Of a stretch of DNA of 49,645 nucleotides, positions 32,917 to 41,612 are shown piece by piece. Both the position numbers and the translations under genes were made by a program. The stretch spans positions 1 through 49,645 of the forward strand of contig JBEBSD010000046.1 of the NCBI GenBank assembly GCA_040394475.1, in the 5' to 3' direction. How positions within the stretch are numbered: position 1 is the first letter of the stretch; the number at the start of each line of letters is the position of its first letter. The notes beneath the pieces are model-generated. The model was not told the origin of the DNA and did not search any database. It saw only the letters and a program-made list of their open reading frames with translations. The DNA comes from JBEBSD01 sp040394475 (GTDB lineage: Bacteria; Bacteroidota; Bacteroidia; Cytophagales; Spirosomataceae).

Positions 32917-35103
32917 ATGAGTGTTCGTTCCAAAGCAATTGAAATAGCGCAAAACAGAAACCCTTTGCAATTGTCACTTCCGTCTGACAGGATTACAGAA
33001 TTATTCGCTTCCAATACCTTTAATGAAGAAGTAATGCGTTCCCTGTTGTCGGCTGAAGCCTATCAGAAGGTTATTAATGCCATTCGTTCGGGGTCCAATA
33101 TGGAGCGGGACGTGGCAGACGAAGTGGCGATGGCAATGAAGTCCTGGGCCATTTCAAAGGGAGCTACGCATTATACACACTGGTTTCAGCCGCTGACAGG
33201 AACGACTGCAGAGAAGCATGATTCGTTTTTCGACCTGGATCCCAGCGGAAAGGCGATTGAAAAGTTTAAAGGAAGCGCCCTGGTACAGCAGGAACCCGAT
33301 GCTTCTTCCTTTCCGAGCGGAGGGTTGCGGGCGACGTTCGAAGCCAGGGGATACACCGGCTGGGATCCTACCTCACCCGCTTTTTTGATGGATAACGGAG
33401 CAGGGGGGAAGACCTTGTGCGTGCCTTCCGTGTACATTTCCTATAATGGAGAGGCGCTGGATTACAAAACCCCGCTGTTGCGTTCTATCAACGCACTGGA
33501 CAAGATTGCAACGGTAGTGTGCCAGTATTTCAACCGGGAGGTTTCCCGGGTCAGTGCGACCATCGGGATTGAGCAGGAATATTTCCTGATCGACAAAGCC
33601 CTCTATTATGCGCGTCCCGACCTGGTGATGACCGGCCGTACCGTATTTGGCCATGGCCCGGCACGGGGGCAGCAGCTGGAAGACCATTATTTCGGCTCTA
33701 TATCTACCCGTGTCAATGCGTTTATGGCCGATTTTGAGCTGGAGGCGCTGAAGTTGGGAATCCCGCTGCGTACCAGGCACAATGAAGTGGCACCGGGCCA
33801 GTATGAGTGCGCCCCTACGTTTGAAGAAGCAAATCTGGCCATTGATCACGGGGCATTGCTGATGGACCTGATGCAGAAGGTAGCGGAACGTCATCATTAT
33901 AAAGTACTATTTCATGAAAAGCCTTTTGCAGGGATTAACGGGAGTGGTAAGCATAATAACTGGTCATTGGCTACCGATAACGGGATCAACCTGCTGCAGC
34001 CGACCACAAAACCCAAAGAAAACCTGCGGTTTCTGACGTTTTTGGTCAATGTGGTGAAGGCCGTGCACGATCATGCCGACCTGCTGCGGGCATCTATTGC
34101 CTCTGCGGGTAACGAATACCGTTTAGGCGCGCATGAAGCTCCGCCTTCCATTATTTCCGTGTTCCTGGGAAGTGAGCTCACCAAAATGCTGGAAGAGCTG
34201 GTGAAAAAAGGCGAGATCAGCCTGGAAAAAGGGGAGAATTTTTACTATAAAATCGGGATCAGCAGGATCCCGGACCTCACTCGTGATAACACCGACCGGA
34301 ACCGTACCTCCCCGTTTGCCTTCACAGGCAATAAATTCGAGTTCCGGGCAGTCGGGAGCAGCGCCAACAGCGCCTCTGCTGTTATTGTGCTGAATACCAT
34401 TGTGGCCAACCAGCTGCATCAGTTTAAGAAGGCGCTGGATGAGAAGCTGGAGGCAGGGGAAGACCGGAAAATCGCCATTATTGAAATTCTGAAAAAGTAT
34501 TACCAGGAAAGCAAAGCGATTCTATTTGAGGGCAACGGGTATTCCGAAGAGTGGGTAAAGGAGGCTGCGCAAAGAGGATTGTCCAATATCAGGACCAGTT
34601 ACGATGCGCTGTCGTGCTATATTGAAGACAAAGCTGTCGAAGTCTTTGAAAAAATGGAGGTCCTGTCGCGCAGGGAGGTGCATGCCCGTTATGAAATTGA
34701 ATTGGAAAACTATGTCAAACGAATACAGATAGAATCGCGTGTGATTGAGGACCTGGCCTTGAATCATATCGTTTCTACCTGCGTTAAATACCAGTTCAAA
34801 CTCGCACAGACCGCCCGGTCGCTGATCGAAATGGAGATGAAGGAAGAAGCCCAGCCTATTAAAGAGATTGTTACGGATATATCGAGGCGTGTGTCGGTGA
34901 TCAAAAAGCTGGTCTATGAGATGAACGAAGCACGGAAAAAGGCAAATTTGGTAGAAGATTTGGTAACCCGGTCAGCCATGTACGGATCGGAAGTGAAAAG
35001 TTACTTTGAATTGATACGCTACCATGTAGACAAACTCGAGCTGTTGATTGACGACGATGACTGGCCGGAAGTTAAATATAGAGAGATGCTGTTTATCAAG
35101 TAG
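32917..35103 (+). CDS. glnN: Glutamine synthetase type III
   Basis: 728-aa GSIII, which makes glutamine from glutamate, ammonia and ATP as a dodecamer in the cytosol. The GSIII-specific N-terminal region contains AMAMKSWAISKGATHYTHWFQPLTG and FPSGGLRATFEARGYTGWDPTSPAF. The catalytic core has the metal motif GIEQEYFLID, RHNEVAPGQYECAPTFEEAN, FAGINGSGKHNNWSL, and SFLGSEL-type/GSSANSASA segments. The long C-terminal helical extension (LENYVKRIQIESRVIEDLALNHI and on) is typical. A second, unrelated glutamine synthetase (type II) lies 0.8 kb downstream on the other strand. An acidic protein follows after 45 nt, probably co-transcribed. Confidence 0.97.
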   Translation: MSVRSKAIEIAQNRNPLQLSLPSDRITELFASNTFNEEVMRSLLSAEAYQKVINAIRSGSNMERDVADEVAMAMKSWAISKGATHYTHWFQPLTGTTAEKHDSFFDLDPSGKAIEKFKGSALVQQEPDASSFPSGGLRATFEARGYTGWDPTSPAFLMDNGAGGKTLCVPSVYISYNGEALDYKTPLLRSINALDKIATVVCQYFNREVSRVSATIGIEQEYFLIDKALYYARPDLVMTGRTVFGHGPARGQQLEDHYFGSISTRVNAFMADFELEALKLGIPLRTRHNEVAPGQYECAPTFEEANLAIDHGALLMDLMQKVAERHHYKVLFHEKPFAGINGSGKHNNWSLATDNGINLLQPTTKPKENLRFLTFLVNVVKAVHDHADLLRASIASAGNEYRLGAHEAPPSIISVFLGSELTKMLEELVKKGEISLEKGENFYYKIGISRIPDLTRDNTDRNRTSPFAFTGNKFEFRAVGSSANSASAVIVLNTIVANQLHQFKKALDEKLEAGEDRKIAIIEILKKYYQESKAILFEGNGYSEEWVKEAAQRGLSNIRTSYDALSCYIEDKAVEVFEKMEVLSRREVHARYEIELENYVKRIQIESRVIEDLALNHIVSTCVKYQFKLAQTARSLIEMEMKEEAQPIKEIVTDISRRVSVIKKLVYEMNEARKKANLVEDLVTRSAMYGSEVKSYFELIRYHVDKLELLIDDDDWPEVKYREMLFIK

Positions 35104-35148
35104 TTTACTATATTGCCTGTGATTGACCATTCAGGTCGGCCGACTAAA

Positions 35149-35727
35149 ATGATTTACCAAAACTATCTAAATATGAATGCAGGATTCGATGCAGCAGAAA
35201 TAGCGCAACTTAAGGCAGAGTGCAAGGAAGAAAACCAGAGCTTTGTCTATGTTGAAGATGAATTTGAAATGGACGATGCCAATGACGAGCACGCACATGT
35301 TCAGTTCGTGGGGGTGCACAACGGAGCAGAGGTGATTTATGATGCGCTGATTTATACCCTGCGCCTGCATCATATGGCATTGGTGTACGACCAGGCATTG
35401 GAAAAGGTGCAAAAGCACATTCCGGGATACCTCCCTCCGGATGAACGTCCGCTGGAAGCTGAAATGGATCCGGAAACGGAAGAGGAGGCGGAGTTGCTGC
35501 TTTCGGAATTTATAGAAGAGATGGAGGAAAACGAAGAGGTGAAGGTAAAAGAACATATTGAAGTCGATACGGAGTTTGATTTCGGTATCGGACTTGAAGT
35601 TGGGTTGAACCGCGAACAAATCGGGGATCGCGAGATTTCTGAGTTTATTGCCAGGTTCAACAACGGTACATTGGAGCTGGACCAGCAGGTATACTCCTTC
35701 CATACGGATGAGGAGGATGAAGAGTAA
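35149..35727 (+). CDS. Acidic hypothetical protein downstream of glnN
   Basis: 192-aa protein, very acidic, with no signal peptide or membrane segment. The N-terminal half is ordered-looking (VQFVGVHNGAEVIYDALIYTLRLHHMALVYDQALEKV). The middle (about residues 100-140) is a Glu-rich probable helix (EEEAELLLSEFIEEMEENEE). The C-terminus ends FHTDEEDEE. I do not recognise a named domain; conserved proteins of this type in Bacteroidota are unannotated. It starts 45 nt after the glnN stop on the same strand and ends at a bidirectional terminator, so it is likely co-expressed with GSIII. A TTG at 35113 would add 12 residues; ATG 35149 or ATG 35173 are better. Function unknown. Confidence 0.7.
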   Translation: MIYQNYLNMNAGFDAAEIAQLKAECKEENQSFVYVEDEFEMDDANDEHAHVQFVGVHNGAEVIYDALIYTLRLHHMALVYDQALEKVQKHIPGYLPPDERPLEAEMDPETEEEAELLLSEFIEEMEENEEVKVKEHIEVDTEFDFGIGLEVGLNREQIGDREISEFIARFNNGTLELDQQVYSFHTDEEDEE

Positions 35728-35784
35728 CTAGCCGTTTTGCCCGGCATTGCCCCTTTTACCGGTTGTGCGCTGCCCGGCAATAAG

Positions 35785-35813
35785 AAACCCTTTCGATAAT
35801 ATCGAAAGGGTTT
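35785..35813. terminator. Bidirectional terminator between the glnN unit and the GSII gene
   Basis: Perfect 13-bp stem (35785-35797, AAACCCTTTCGAT, and 35801-35813) with a 3-nt loop. A-run and T-run flanks suit termination from both sides of the convergent genes. Confidence 0.75.
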
Positions 35814-35859
35814 GCTGTTTGTCAGTATTCCAAATTATGTGTTGACAGTAGCCGGGTTA

Positions 35860-36873
35860 TTATAATTCTACCCCTTTAACAGTTTCAATAATACGGGCGG
35901 CTACCCGGTAAGGATCTGCAGCGGAGTTGGGACGACGGTCTTCCAGCCATCCCTTCCAGCCGCGTTGAACGGTTGCAACAGGGATACGGATAGAGGCGCC
36001 GCGATCGGAAATTCCATAGCTGAATTCGTCGATGGCCGCTGTTTCGTGTTTACCGGTCAGGCGCAGGTGGTTATCCGGGCCGTAAACTGCAATGTGTTCG
36101 GGAATATATTTGCCGAATTCCGAACAAACCTTGTCGTAAACATCCTGGCTTCCGGCGGTTCTCAAAACAGAATTCGAGAAGTTGGCGTGCATACCGGATC
36201 CATTCCAGTCGGTATCTCCCAAAGGCTTGCACGTCCAGTTAATCGCAACACCGTATTTCTCGCCGATCCGCTCCAACAGGTAACGGGCTACCCAGATCTG
36301 ATCGCCTGCATCCTTTGCTCCTTTGGAGAAAATCTGGAATTCCCACTGGCCGGCAGCTACTTCCGCATTAATTCCTTCTACGTTCAGTCCCGCTTCCAGG
36401 CAAACGTCCAGGTGCTCTTCAATAATGTCGCGACCGAAGGCGTTAGTAGCGCCGACTGCGCAATAATACGGGCCCTGAGGTGCGGGATAGCCGTTGAGCG
36501 GGAAGCCCAAAGGTTTATTTGTTTCCGGGTTCCAAAGAAAATATTCCTGTTCAAAGCCAAACCAGAAGTCATTGTCATCATCTTTAATGGTACTGCGGCC
36601 ATTGGTTTCATGCGGAGTGCCGTCGGCGTTTAAAACTTCGCACATTACCAGGTAGCCATTTTTACGCTGAGGATCCGGGTAGACAGCCACAGGCTTCAGC
36701 AGACAGTCGGAAGACCTCCCTTTGGCTTGTGATGTCGAAGAGCCGTCAAACGACCAAATACCCAAATCTTCCAGCTTTCCACTAAAATTCTCTTCGATTT
36801 TAGTTTTGCTACGTAGACCTTGAATTGGTTGGGAACCATCCAACCAAATGTACTCCAGTTTCGCTTTTGTCAT
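35860..36873 (-). CDS. glnII: Glutamine synthetase type II (eukaryotic-like GSII)
   Basis: 337-aa GSII, a decameric glutamine synthetase of the kind found in eukaryotes, rhizobia and many Bacteroidota. The β-grasp N-terminus is YIWLDGSQPIQGLRSKTK and LGIWSFDGSSTSQAKGRSSDCLLKP. Catalytic motifs are FWFGFEQEYFLW (metal Glu), APQGPYYCAVG, INAEVAAGQWEFQIF, DTDWNGSGMHANFS, and SYGISDRGASIRIP with DRRPNSAADPYRV at the end. All are intact. It is transcribed toward the GSIII operon and has an AT-rich upstream region with a TAnnTTTG element. Whether it or GSIII is the main enzyme cannot be told. Confidence 0.96.
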   Translation of the reverse strand: MTKAKLEYIWLDGSQPIQGLRSKTKIEENFSGKLEDLGIWSFDGSSTSQAKGRSSDCLLKPVAVYPDPQRKNGYLVMCEVLNADGTPHETNGRSTIKDDDNDFWFGFEQEYFLWNPETNKPLGFPLNGYPAPQGPYYCAVGATNAFGRDIIEEHLDVCLEAGLNVEGINAEVAAGQWEFQIFSKGAKDAGDQIWVARYLLERIGEKYGVAINWTCKPLGDTDWNGSGMHANFSNSVLRTAGSQDVYDKVCSEFGKYIPEHIAVYGPDNHLRLTGKHETAAIDEFSYGISDRGASIRIPVATVQRGWKGWLEDRRPNSAADPYRVAARIIETVKGVEL

Positions 36874-36917
36874 GGTATTAATTAAATAATAATAGATGGC
36901 GTTGTTTTGTTGTGGTG

Positions 36918-36925
36918 CAAATATA
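36918..36925 (-). promoter_or_regulatory. Bacteroidota -7 element for the GSII gene
   Basis: On the minus strand this reads TATATTTG, a full match to TAnnTTTG, 44 nt before the GSII start codon. No clear -33 box. Confidence 0.45.
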
Positions 36926-37214
36926 ATGTGAGACTGCTGTTTCTTAAAATTTTATTCTAAAAAAAATCAATAAAACGAATAAAAAGCTGATTAATAGCCA
37001 AAAATGCGAATTTTAGTTTAAAATATTATTAGAATAGTGCAAGTGTATATTTTGAATGTTATTGTATAATTAAGTGTGAAACCCTAAGAAATGGCGTTGT
37101 TATTGGTGTGTAAAATGAATAAATACTGTAAAAACAGGCAAAATAGGTTTTTGTTATTTTGATAATAGCCGGCTTCCGGATAGGATGATTCCCGGATTGT
37201 ATCCGTTAAATCTT

Positions 37215-37222
37215 TATGTTTG
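37215..37222 (+). promoter_or_regulatory. Bacteroidota -7 element for rsmE
   Basis: TATGTTTG matches TAnnTTTG, 18 nt before ATG 37241. This supports ATG 37241 over the upstream in-frame TTG at 37220, which falls within the element itself. Confidence 0.5.
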
Positions 37223-37240
37223 TATTTTGAAAAGAACAGG

Positions 37241-37990
37241 ATGGAATTGCCTTTATTCTATAACGCGGTACTTGCTGAAACATCCCTGGAAGGAGTGGAA
37301 GCCTACCATGCGGCCAGGTCGCTCCGGATGCAGCCGGGCAACCTGTTACTGGTTACCGACGGGTCGGGAATCAGGCAGACGGTCCGGCTGGATACGGTGT
37401 CGGAGAAGAAAGTGCGGTATACCGTGCTGGAGCAGGTTGAAACAACGCCGCGACCGTATCGGATCCACATGGCCATTGCCCCGACACGCAAGGCCGAGCG
37501 GAACGAATGGATGCTGGAAAAACTGGTGGAATTGGGCGTCGATACCATCTCCTTTATCACAGCCGGACATTCCCATTTGCAGAGTTACAACAGGGTGGTC
37601 AACCGGGAGCGGCTGGAACGGATCGCCGTAGCAGCCATGAAGCAATCGGTGCAATTCTTTTTGCCGGTAATTGAAACAGGGATTGCTTTCGACCAGTTGG
37701 TGGAAACGTGTACGACAGCAGGAAGGTTTATAGCCTACGTGCCGGAAAAAGAAACCGCCCCGCATCTGGCGGCACTGAGCCCGGGGAAGGAATCGGTTAC
37801 CGTTTTAATCGGCCCTGAAGGCGATTTTACGGCTGCGGAAATCACCCGGGCCGTCCACGCAGGTTTTAAGCCTGTTTCATTGGGCGCGACACGCCTGCGG
37901 ACCGAAACTGCGGCTGTTATGGGATGCCATGCCGTTCATCTGGCAAATTTGCTCTTCCGGACCGCGGCCGCAGGTAACCTTGCCTCCTGA
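37241..37990 (+). CDS. rsmE: 16S rRNA (uracil(1498)-N(3))-methyltransferase
   Basis: 249-aa SPOUT-class methyltransferase that methylates U1498 of 16S rRNA using SAM. The family start MELPLFYNAV is followed by a PUA-like domain (HAARSLRMQPGNLLLVTDGSG). The trefoil-knot C-terminal domain has MAIAPTRKAERNEWMLEKLVELGVD, the SAM-binding IGPEGDFTAAEI and the closing SLGATRLRTETAAV. Length is normal. The frame opens at TTG 37220, but ATG 37241 gives the conserved N-terminus. It lies 93 nt upstream of ispG, which has its own promoter element. Confidence 0.96.
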   Translation: MELPLFYNAVLAETSLEGVEAYHAARSLRMQPGNLLLVTDGSGIRQTVRLDTVSEKKVRYTVLEQVETTPRPYRIHMAIAPTRKAERNEWMLEKLVELGVDTISFITAGHSHLQSYNRVVNRERLERIAVAAMKQSVQFFLPVIETGIAFDQLVETCTTAGRFIAYVPEKETAPHLAALSPGKESVTVLIGPEGDFTAAEITRAVHAGFKPVSLGATRLRTETAAVMGCHAVHLANLLFRTAAAGNLAS

Positions 37991-38039
37991 AAATCGGATT
38001 CCGGGAGGATCTTTTCCTGAAGATGAATCAGTAAACCCT

Positions 38040-38047
38040 TATCTTTG
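38040..38047 (+). promoter_or_regulatory. Bacteroidota -7 element for ispG
   Basis: TATCTTTG matches TAnnTTTG, 36 nt before the ispG start codon. The nearest -33-like box is a TTTT at 38012, slightly too far. Confidence 0.45.
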
Positions 38048-38083
38048 TGTTTTGTTTCCAGGTACCTGTGAAGAGAACTACGC

Positions 38084-40078
38084 ATGGCAGACACCATTCT
38101 AACAACGCTACCGAATACCCAGTTGTATTGCCCGTCAATGACCAGCTACCAGCGCCGTGAGACGGTGACAGTGACGGTCGGGGATGTTCCTATGGGTTCG
38201 GATTACCCGATCCGGGTGCAGTCGATGACTACCGTCGATACGATGGATACCCTGGGTTCTGTCGAAGAGGTGATCCGAATGGTCGATTCGGGCTGTGAAT
38301 ACGTCCGGATTACGGCGCCCAGTGTGAAAGAGGCGCAGAACCTGGAGAGCATCCGTAAGGAACTCAGGCGCAGGGGGGTGAACATTCCGCTGGTCGCTGA
38401 TATCCATTTTACGCCCAATGCTGCCGAGCTCGCTGCACGGATCGTGGAAAAGGTGCGGGTAAATCCGGGCAATTATGCAGACCGGAAACGGTTTGAAAAT
38501 ATCGACTATACAGACGATTCCTACCAGGCCGAACTGGAGCGGATCCGGGCCAAATTTACCCCGTTGGTGAAAATATGCAAGGAATATGGTACCGCCATGC
38601 GTATCGGCACCAATCATGGCTCGCTTTCCGACCGGATCTTAAGCCGTTACGGCGACACGCCGCTGGGAATGGTGGAATCGGCACTGGAATTCCTGAGAAT
38701 CTGTGAAGAGTTAAGCTATTACAACATCGTATTATCGATGAAATCGAGTAATACCCAGGTAATGGTCGAAGCCTATCGCTTGTTGGTACAGCGGATGGCG
38801 GAGGAGGGACTGCGACCGTATCCCCTGCATTTGGGAGTTACAGAAGCAGGGGAGGCGGAAGACGGGCGGATCAAATCAGCGGTGGGAATCGGGACCCTGC
38901 TGGAAGACGGGCTCGGCGATACCGTCAGGGTATCGCTCACGGAGCCGCCCGAAAACGAGGCGCCCGTGGCGAAGACTCTGATTGACCGTTATCATTACCG
39001 GGTGCCGCACGAGCCCATTGAGCCGATCGATACCCTGCCGGTGGACCCTTTCCGCTATACCCGCCGGCAAACAACTGAAGTGTTCAATTTCGGGGCAATT
39101 AATGTACCCCGGGTCATTGCGGATTTTTCAGGAATCGGCGTTTCCGAAACGGAAGATTTGCGCAGTATCGGTCACTTTTACCTGCCCCTTCCCGATAAAT
39201 GGCGAATGAACGACCTGGGTGCAGATTTTATTTATACCGGCGCGCAGCCGGCGCCGTTTATGTTGCCCAACGGTCTCAGGGAAATAATTGATTACCCGCA
39301 ATGGCTGAACCATCCTGACAAAAACAATACATTTCCCTTATTGACGCTGCCGCAATGGCTGGAAGCAGACACTGTCAGCGGGGTACTCAATTTTATAGAA
39401 GGGGATAGCCATTCGCTGACAGCGGAGGTTTGCAGGAAACTGAAATCGGTTTCCAATGCGGTGCTGATCCTGAAATCGGGGAATGCCCATGCTATGCCGG
39501 AAATACGCCGCCTGTTTTTCCGTTTATTGGAGACGGGTGTGCACCTGCCCGTAGTGGTGCGCAGGAGCTATGCCGGTGTGGTCAATGATCCGCTCATCCT
39601 GCACGCAGCGACAGACGTGGGCGGCTTGCTGATTGACGGGTTGGGGGATGGCATCCTGCTGTCGCCCGAATGGACTTCTGAACAAGGCAAACCCGAACGC
39701 CTGGAAGCAAGCGGCGGATTTAATGCCATTGCTTTCGGAGTGTTGCAGGCTGCTCGTACCCGGATGTCGAAAACCGAGTATATTTCCTGCCCGTCCTGCG
39801 GACGTACCTTGTTTGATTTACAGGAGACGACGGCGATGATCCGGAAATATACCGATCATCTCAAAGGCGTAAAAATCGGGATTATGGGTTGTATCGTAAA
39901 CGGACCGGGAGAGATGGCCGATGCCGATTATGGATATGTGGGGATGGGTAAGGATAAAATAGCCCTGTACAGGGGGCAGACCGTGGTGAAGCGTTCAGTG
40001 GCGGCCAACAGGGCAGTGGAGGAGCTGATCGGGCTGATTAAGGAAGACGGGCGCTGGCTGGAACGCGAAGAGGTGTAA
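38084..40078 (+). CDS. ispG: 4-hydroxy-3-methylbut-2-en-1-yl diphosphate synthase (long form)
   Basis: 664-aa IspG/GcpE, the [4Fe-4S] enzyme that converts MEcPP to HMBPP in the MEP isoprenoid pathway. The TIM-barrel half has VRVQSMTTVDTMDT-like sequence, YVRITAPSVKEAQNLESI, PLVADIHFTPNAAELAA and AMRIGTNHGSLSDRI. A large insert of about 250 residues (roughly 290-545) follows, as in the three-domain form of plants, Chlamydiae and Bacteroidota. The reductase-like C-terminus keeps the cluster ligands Cys569, Cys572, Cys603 and Glu610 (CPSCGR, GCIVNGPGE). It heads a run of four genes: a small membrane protein follows after 40 nt. Confidence 0.97.
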   Translation: MADTILTTLPNTQLYCPSMTSYQRRETVTVTVGDVPMGSDYPIRVQSMTTVDTMDTLGSVEEVIRMVDSGCEYVRITAPSVKEAQNLESIRKELRRRGVNIPLVADIHFTPNAAELAARIVEKVRVNPGNYADRKRFENIDYTDDSYQAELERIRAKFTPLVKICKEYGTAMRIGTNHGSLSDRILSRYGDTPLGMVESALEFLRICEELSYYNIVLSMKSSNTQVMVEAYRLLVQRMAEEGLRPYPLHLGVTEAGEAEDGRIKSAVGIGTLLEDGLGDTVRVSLTEPPENEAPVAKTLIDRYHYRVPHEPIEPIDTLPVDPFRYTRRQTTEVFNFGAINVPRVIADFSGIGVSETEDLRSIGHFYLPLPDKWRMNDLGADFIYTGAQPAPFMLPNGLREIIDYPQWLNHPDKNNTFPLLTLPQWLEADTVSGVLNFIEGDSHSLTAEVCRKLKSVSNAVLILKSGNAHAMPEIRRLFFRLLETGVHLPVVVRRSYAGVVNDPLILHAATDVGGLLIDGLGDGILLSPEWTSEQGKPERLEASGGFNAIAFGVLQAARTRMSKTEYISCPSCGRTLFDLQETTAMIRKYTDHLKGVKIGIMGCIVNGPGEMADADYGYVGMGKDKIALYRGQTVVKRSVAANRAVEELIGLIKEDGRWLEREEV

Positions 40079-40118
40079 CAAAAACAAGGTGATAATCGTT
40101 TACTAATTAACAGAGGTA

Positions 40119-40307
40119 ATGGGAAACGCAAAAAGATACTTTCAGTTGGGCGAAGTGTTCCGCTATTTTTTCCGGGTTTTCAGAAAGCCCGATCCGGCGT
40201 ATCCGACTTCTCTTAACCTCAGGACCATGCACTGGATCAACCGGATCTCAATTGTGATGTTTCTGATCGGTTTACTTATTATGATAACCAGGGCGATCAT
40301 GCGATGA
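40119..40307 (+). CDS. Small single-pass membrane protein (DUF6728-like)
   Basis: 62-aa protein: a basic amphipathic N-terminus (MGNAKRYFQLGEVFRYFFRVFRK), a conserved-looking PDPAYPTSLNLRTMHWINRIS, and one C-terminal helix (IVMFLIGLLIMITRAIM). It resembles small Bacteroidota proteins I recall under DUF6728; that name was not checked. It is probably real: it starts 40 nt after ispG and its TGA overlaps the next ATG (ATGA at 40304-40307), showing translational coupling. Function unknown; it may be an inner-membrane accessory. Confidence 0.7.
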   Translation: MGNAKRYFQLGEVFRYFFRVFRKPDPAYPTSLNLRTMHWINRISIVMFLIGLLIMITRAIMR

Positions 40308-40657
40308 ATCTGGAAACGCTGCGTGACTTTTGCCTGGGATTGCCCCACGTGACCGAAGGGCTCCCATTTGGTGAAAAAACATTGGTTTTTAAAGTGGCCG
40401 GAAAAATGTTTTTACTGGTATCATTAGATACCGGGATTTTAAGCTTTAATGTAAAGTGTGATCCGGAGGAAGCACTTGTGCTCCGGGACATGTATCCGGA
40501 CAGGGTAAAACCGGGATATCATATGAATAAAAAACATTGGAACTCCATAGAAGCAGGGGCGTCTCTGCCGGACTCACTGCTCAGGCAATGGGTTAAAAAT
40601 TCCTATGAGCTCGTTTTCAATTCATTGTCCAAAAAAACACGTGATAGTTTGCTATGA
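40304..40657 (+). CDS. MmcQ/YjbR family protein
   Basis: 117-aa cytosolic protein of the MmcQ/YjbR (CyaY-like fold) family, often described as DNA-binding. The family pattern is complete: MNLETLRDFCLGLPHVTEGLPFG, LVFKVAGKMFLLVSLD, LSFNVKCDPEEALVLRDMYP, VKPGYHMNKKHWNSIE and a C-terminal LLRQWVKNSYELVFNSL helix. It overlaps the gene before by ATGA and the gene after by ATGA (40654-40657), so all three are translationally coupled. No specific role is established for it in Bacteroidota. Confidence 0.92.
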   Translation: MNLETLRDFCLGLPHVTEGLPFGEKTLVFKVAGKMFLLVSLDTGILSFNVKCDPEEALVLRDMYPDRVKPGYHMNKKHWNSIEAGASLPDSLLRQWVKNSYELVFNSLSKKTRDSLL

Positions 40658-41217
40658 TGTATGTGTTGATCGTTCCTGTCGCTTTGGTGATTTTTATCGC
40701 TTTTTCGTACGTGATCGGAAGCCGTTCGCCACTGGACAAAGAACGGAGAAAGTACCGGGCGGGAATTACGTTATTTCAAACCAGGGACTATGATGCGGCG
40801 TTTACCTGGTTTGACGCGGCGATACGGCAGGACCGTAGGTCCTGTATTCCGTATTTATACCGGGGAAAATGCCACTTGCGAAACGAAAATCTCAATTCGG
40901 CGCTGTACGACCTGACCCAGGCCCTGACCTATGACAATTCCTTGGCAGATGCCTACGTGGAGCGGGGGAGGGTGTACCTGGCTATGCATAATATCGAAAG
41001 GGCCCATGAAGATTTTGATCGGGCCTTTCTCTATTCTTTTGGGAGAGACCCTGTTGTGCTGCGCTACCGGGGAATGACCTTTCTTCAAAAACACTTGTAC
41101 TTTCAGGCCGCAAAAGACCTCCGGAAGGCCGCAGAACTGGGTGACGAAGACGCCTGTCACCAGTTAATGCAGCCGCCCTTTCACGGTTTCTGGATGAACA
41201 GTACTTTCAGAGCATAG
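40654..41217 (+). CDS. TPR-repeat protein with N-terminal membrane anchor
   Basis: 187-aa protein with an N-terminal hydrophobic helix (VLIVPVALVIFIAFSYVIG) and three to four tetratricopeptide repeats: GITLFQTRDYDAAFTWFDAAI, PYLYRGKCHLRNENLNSALYDLTQAL, AYVERGRVYLAMHNIERAHEDFDRAF and LRYRGMTFLQKHLYFQAAKDLRKAA. It probably scaffolds protein contacts at the membrane. Last gene of the ispG unit; it meets gldC tail to tail with 28 nt between. Confidence 0.85.
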   Translation: MMYVLIVPVALVIFIAFSYVIGSRSPLDKERRKYRAGITLFQTRDYDAAFTWFDAAIRQDRRSCIPYLYRGKCHLRNENLNSALYDLTQALTYDNSLADAYVERGRVYLAMHNIERAHEDFDRAFLYSFGRDPVVLRYRGMTFLQKHLYFQAAKDLRKAAELGDEDACHQLMQPPFHGFWMNSTFRA

Positions 41218-41245
41218 GAAAGCCCGTTCGCTTGTATCCCCCGTT

Positions 41246-41611
41246 TCAGGAGGTTGCTCCCTGTTCCTTTGCCAGGGCTTCGCTCATTTCTTTGTCAAGA
41301 TTTTCCGTCAGGGTCTGACACAGCTCCTCAATCATCCGGGCAGCATTCTCATCGTTGGTGGCCCTTACCAGACTGTTGGCCAATCCGCTCATTACTTCTA
41401 TCGCGAACCGCTTCATTTCAAAAACCTCCATGTGCTTGGTCCATAAATCAATCTTCAGGGTAGATTTATGGTAATGATCCCAAACGGCAATGGCAATGGC
41501 TTTCGTATCATTAATGCCTTCATTAGGATTATCCGTGGCATCCCAGTAAATCTTTTCAGGCACATTGTTCTTATCCAGTTCAACTGAGAAGTGTATTTCA
41601 GATTTTTTCAT
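41246..41611 (-). CDS. gldC: Gliding motility protein GldC
   Basis: 121-aa cytosolic protein matching GldC of Bacteroidota gliding and T9SS systems: SEIHFSVELDKNNVPEKIYWDATDNP, TKAIAIAVWDHYHKSTLKIDLWTKHMEVFEMKRF, then a helical C-terminus. GldC homologues are widespread in the phylum and are not always tied to motility; in Flavobacterium, gldB and gldC are adjacent, but gldB is not next to it here. The start ATG 41611 is immediately preceded, with one base between, by five copies of the heptamer CGTAAAT (on the coding strand), so no normal ribosome-binding sequence exists and copy number could affect translation. Confidence 0.9.
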   Translation of the reverse strand: MKKSEIHFSVELDKNNVPEKIYWDATDNPNEGINDTKAIAIAVWDHYHKSTLKIDLWTKHMEVFEMKRFAIEVMSGLANSLVRATNDENAARMIEELCQTLTENLDKEMSEALAKEQGATS

Positions 41612-41612
41612 A

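Larger units (their letters stand above)
36874..37240. other. AT-rich divergent promoter region between GSII and rsmE
   Basis: 367 bp, strongly AT-rich, with no reading frame worth calling. It contains -7-like elements for both flanking genes and A/T tracts that may bend the DNA. No riboswitch or RNA family is recognised. Confidence 0.6.
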
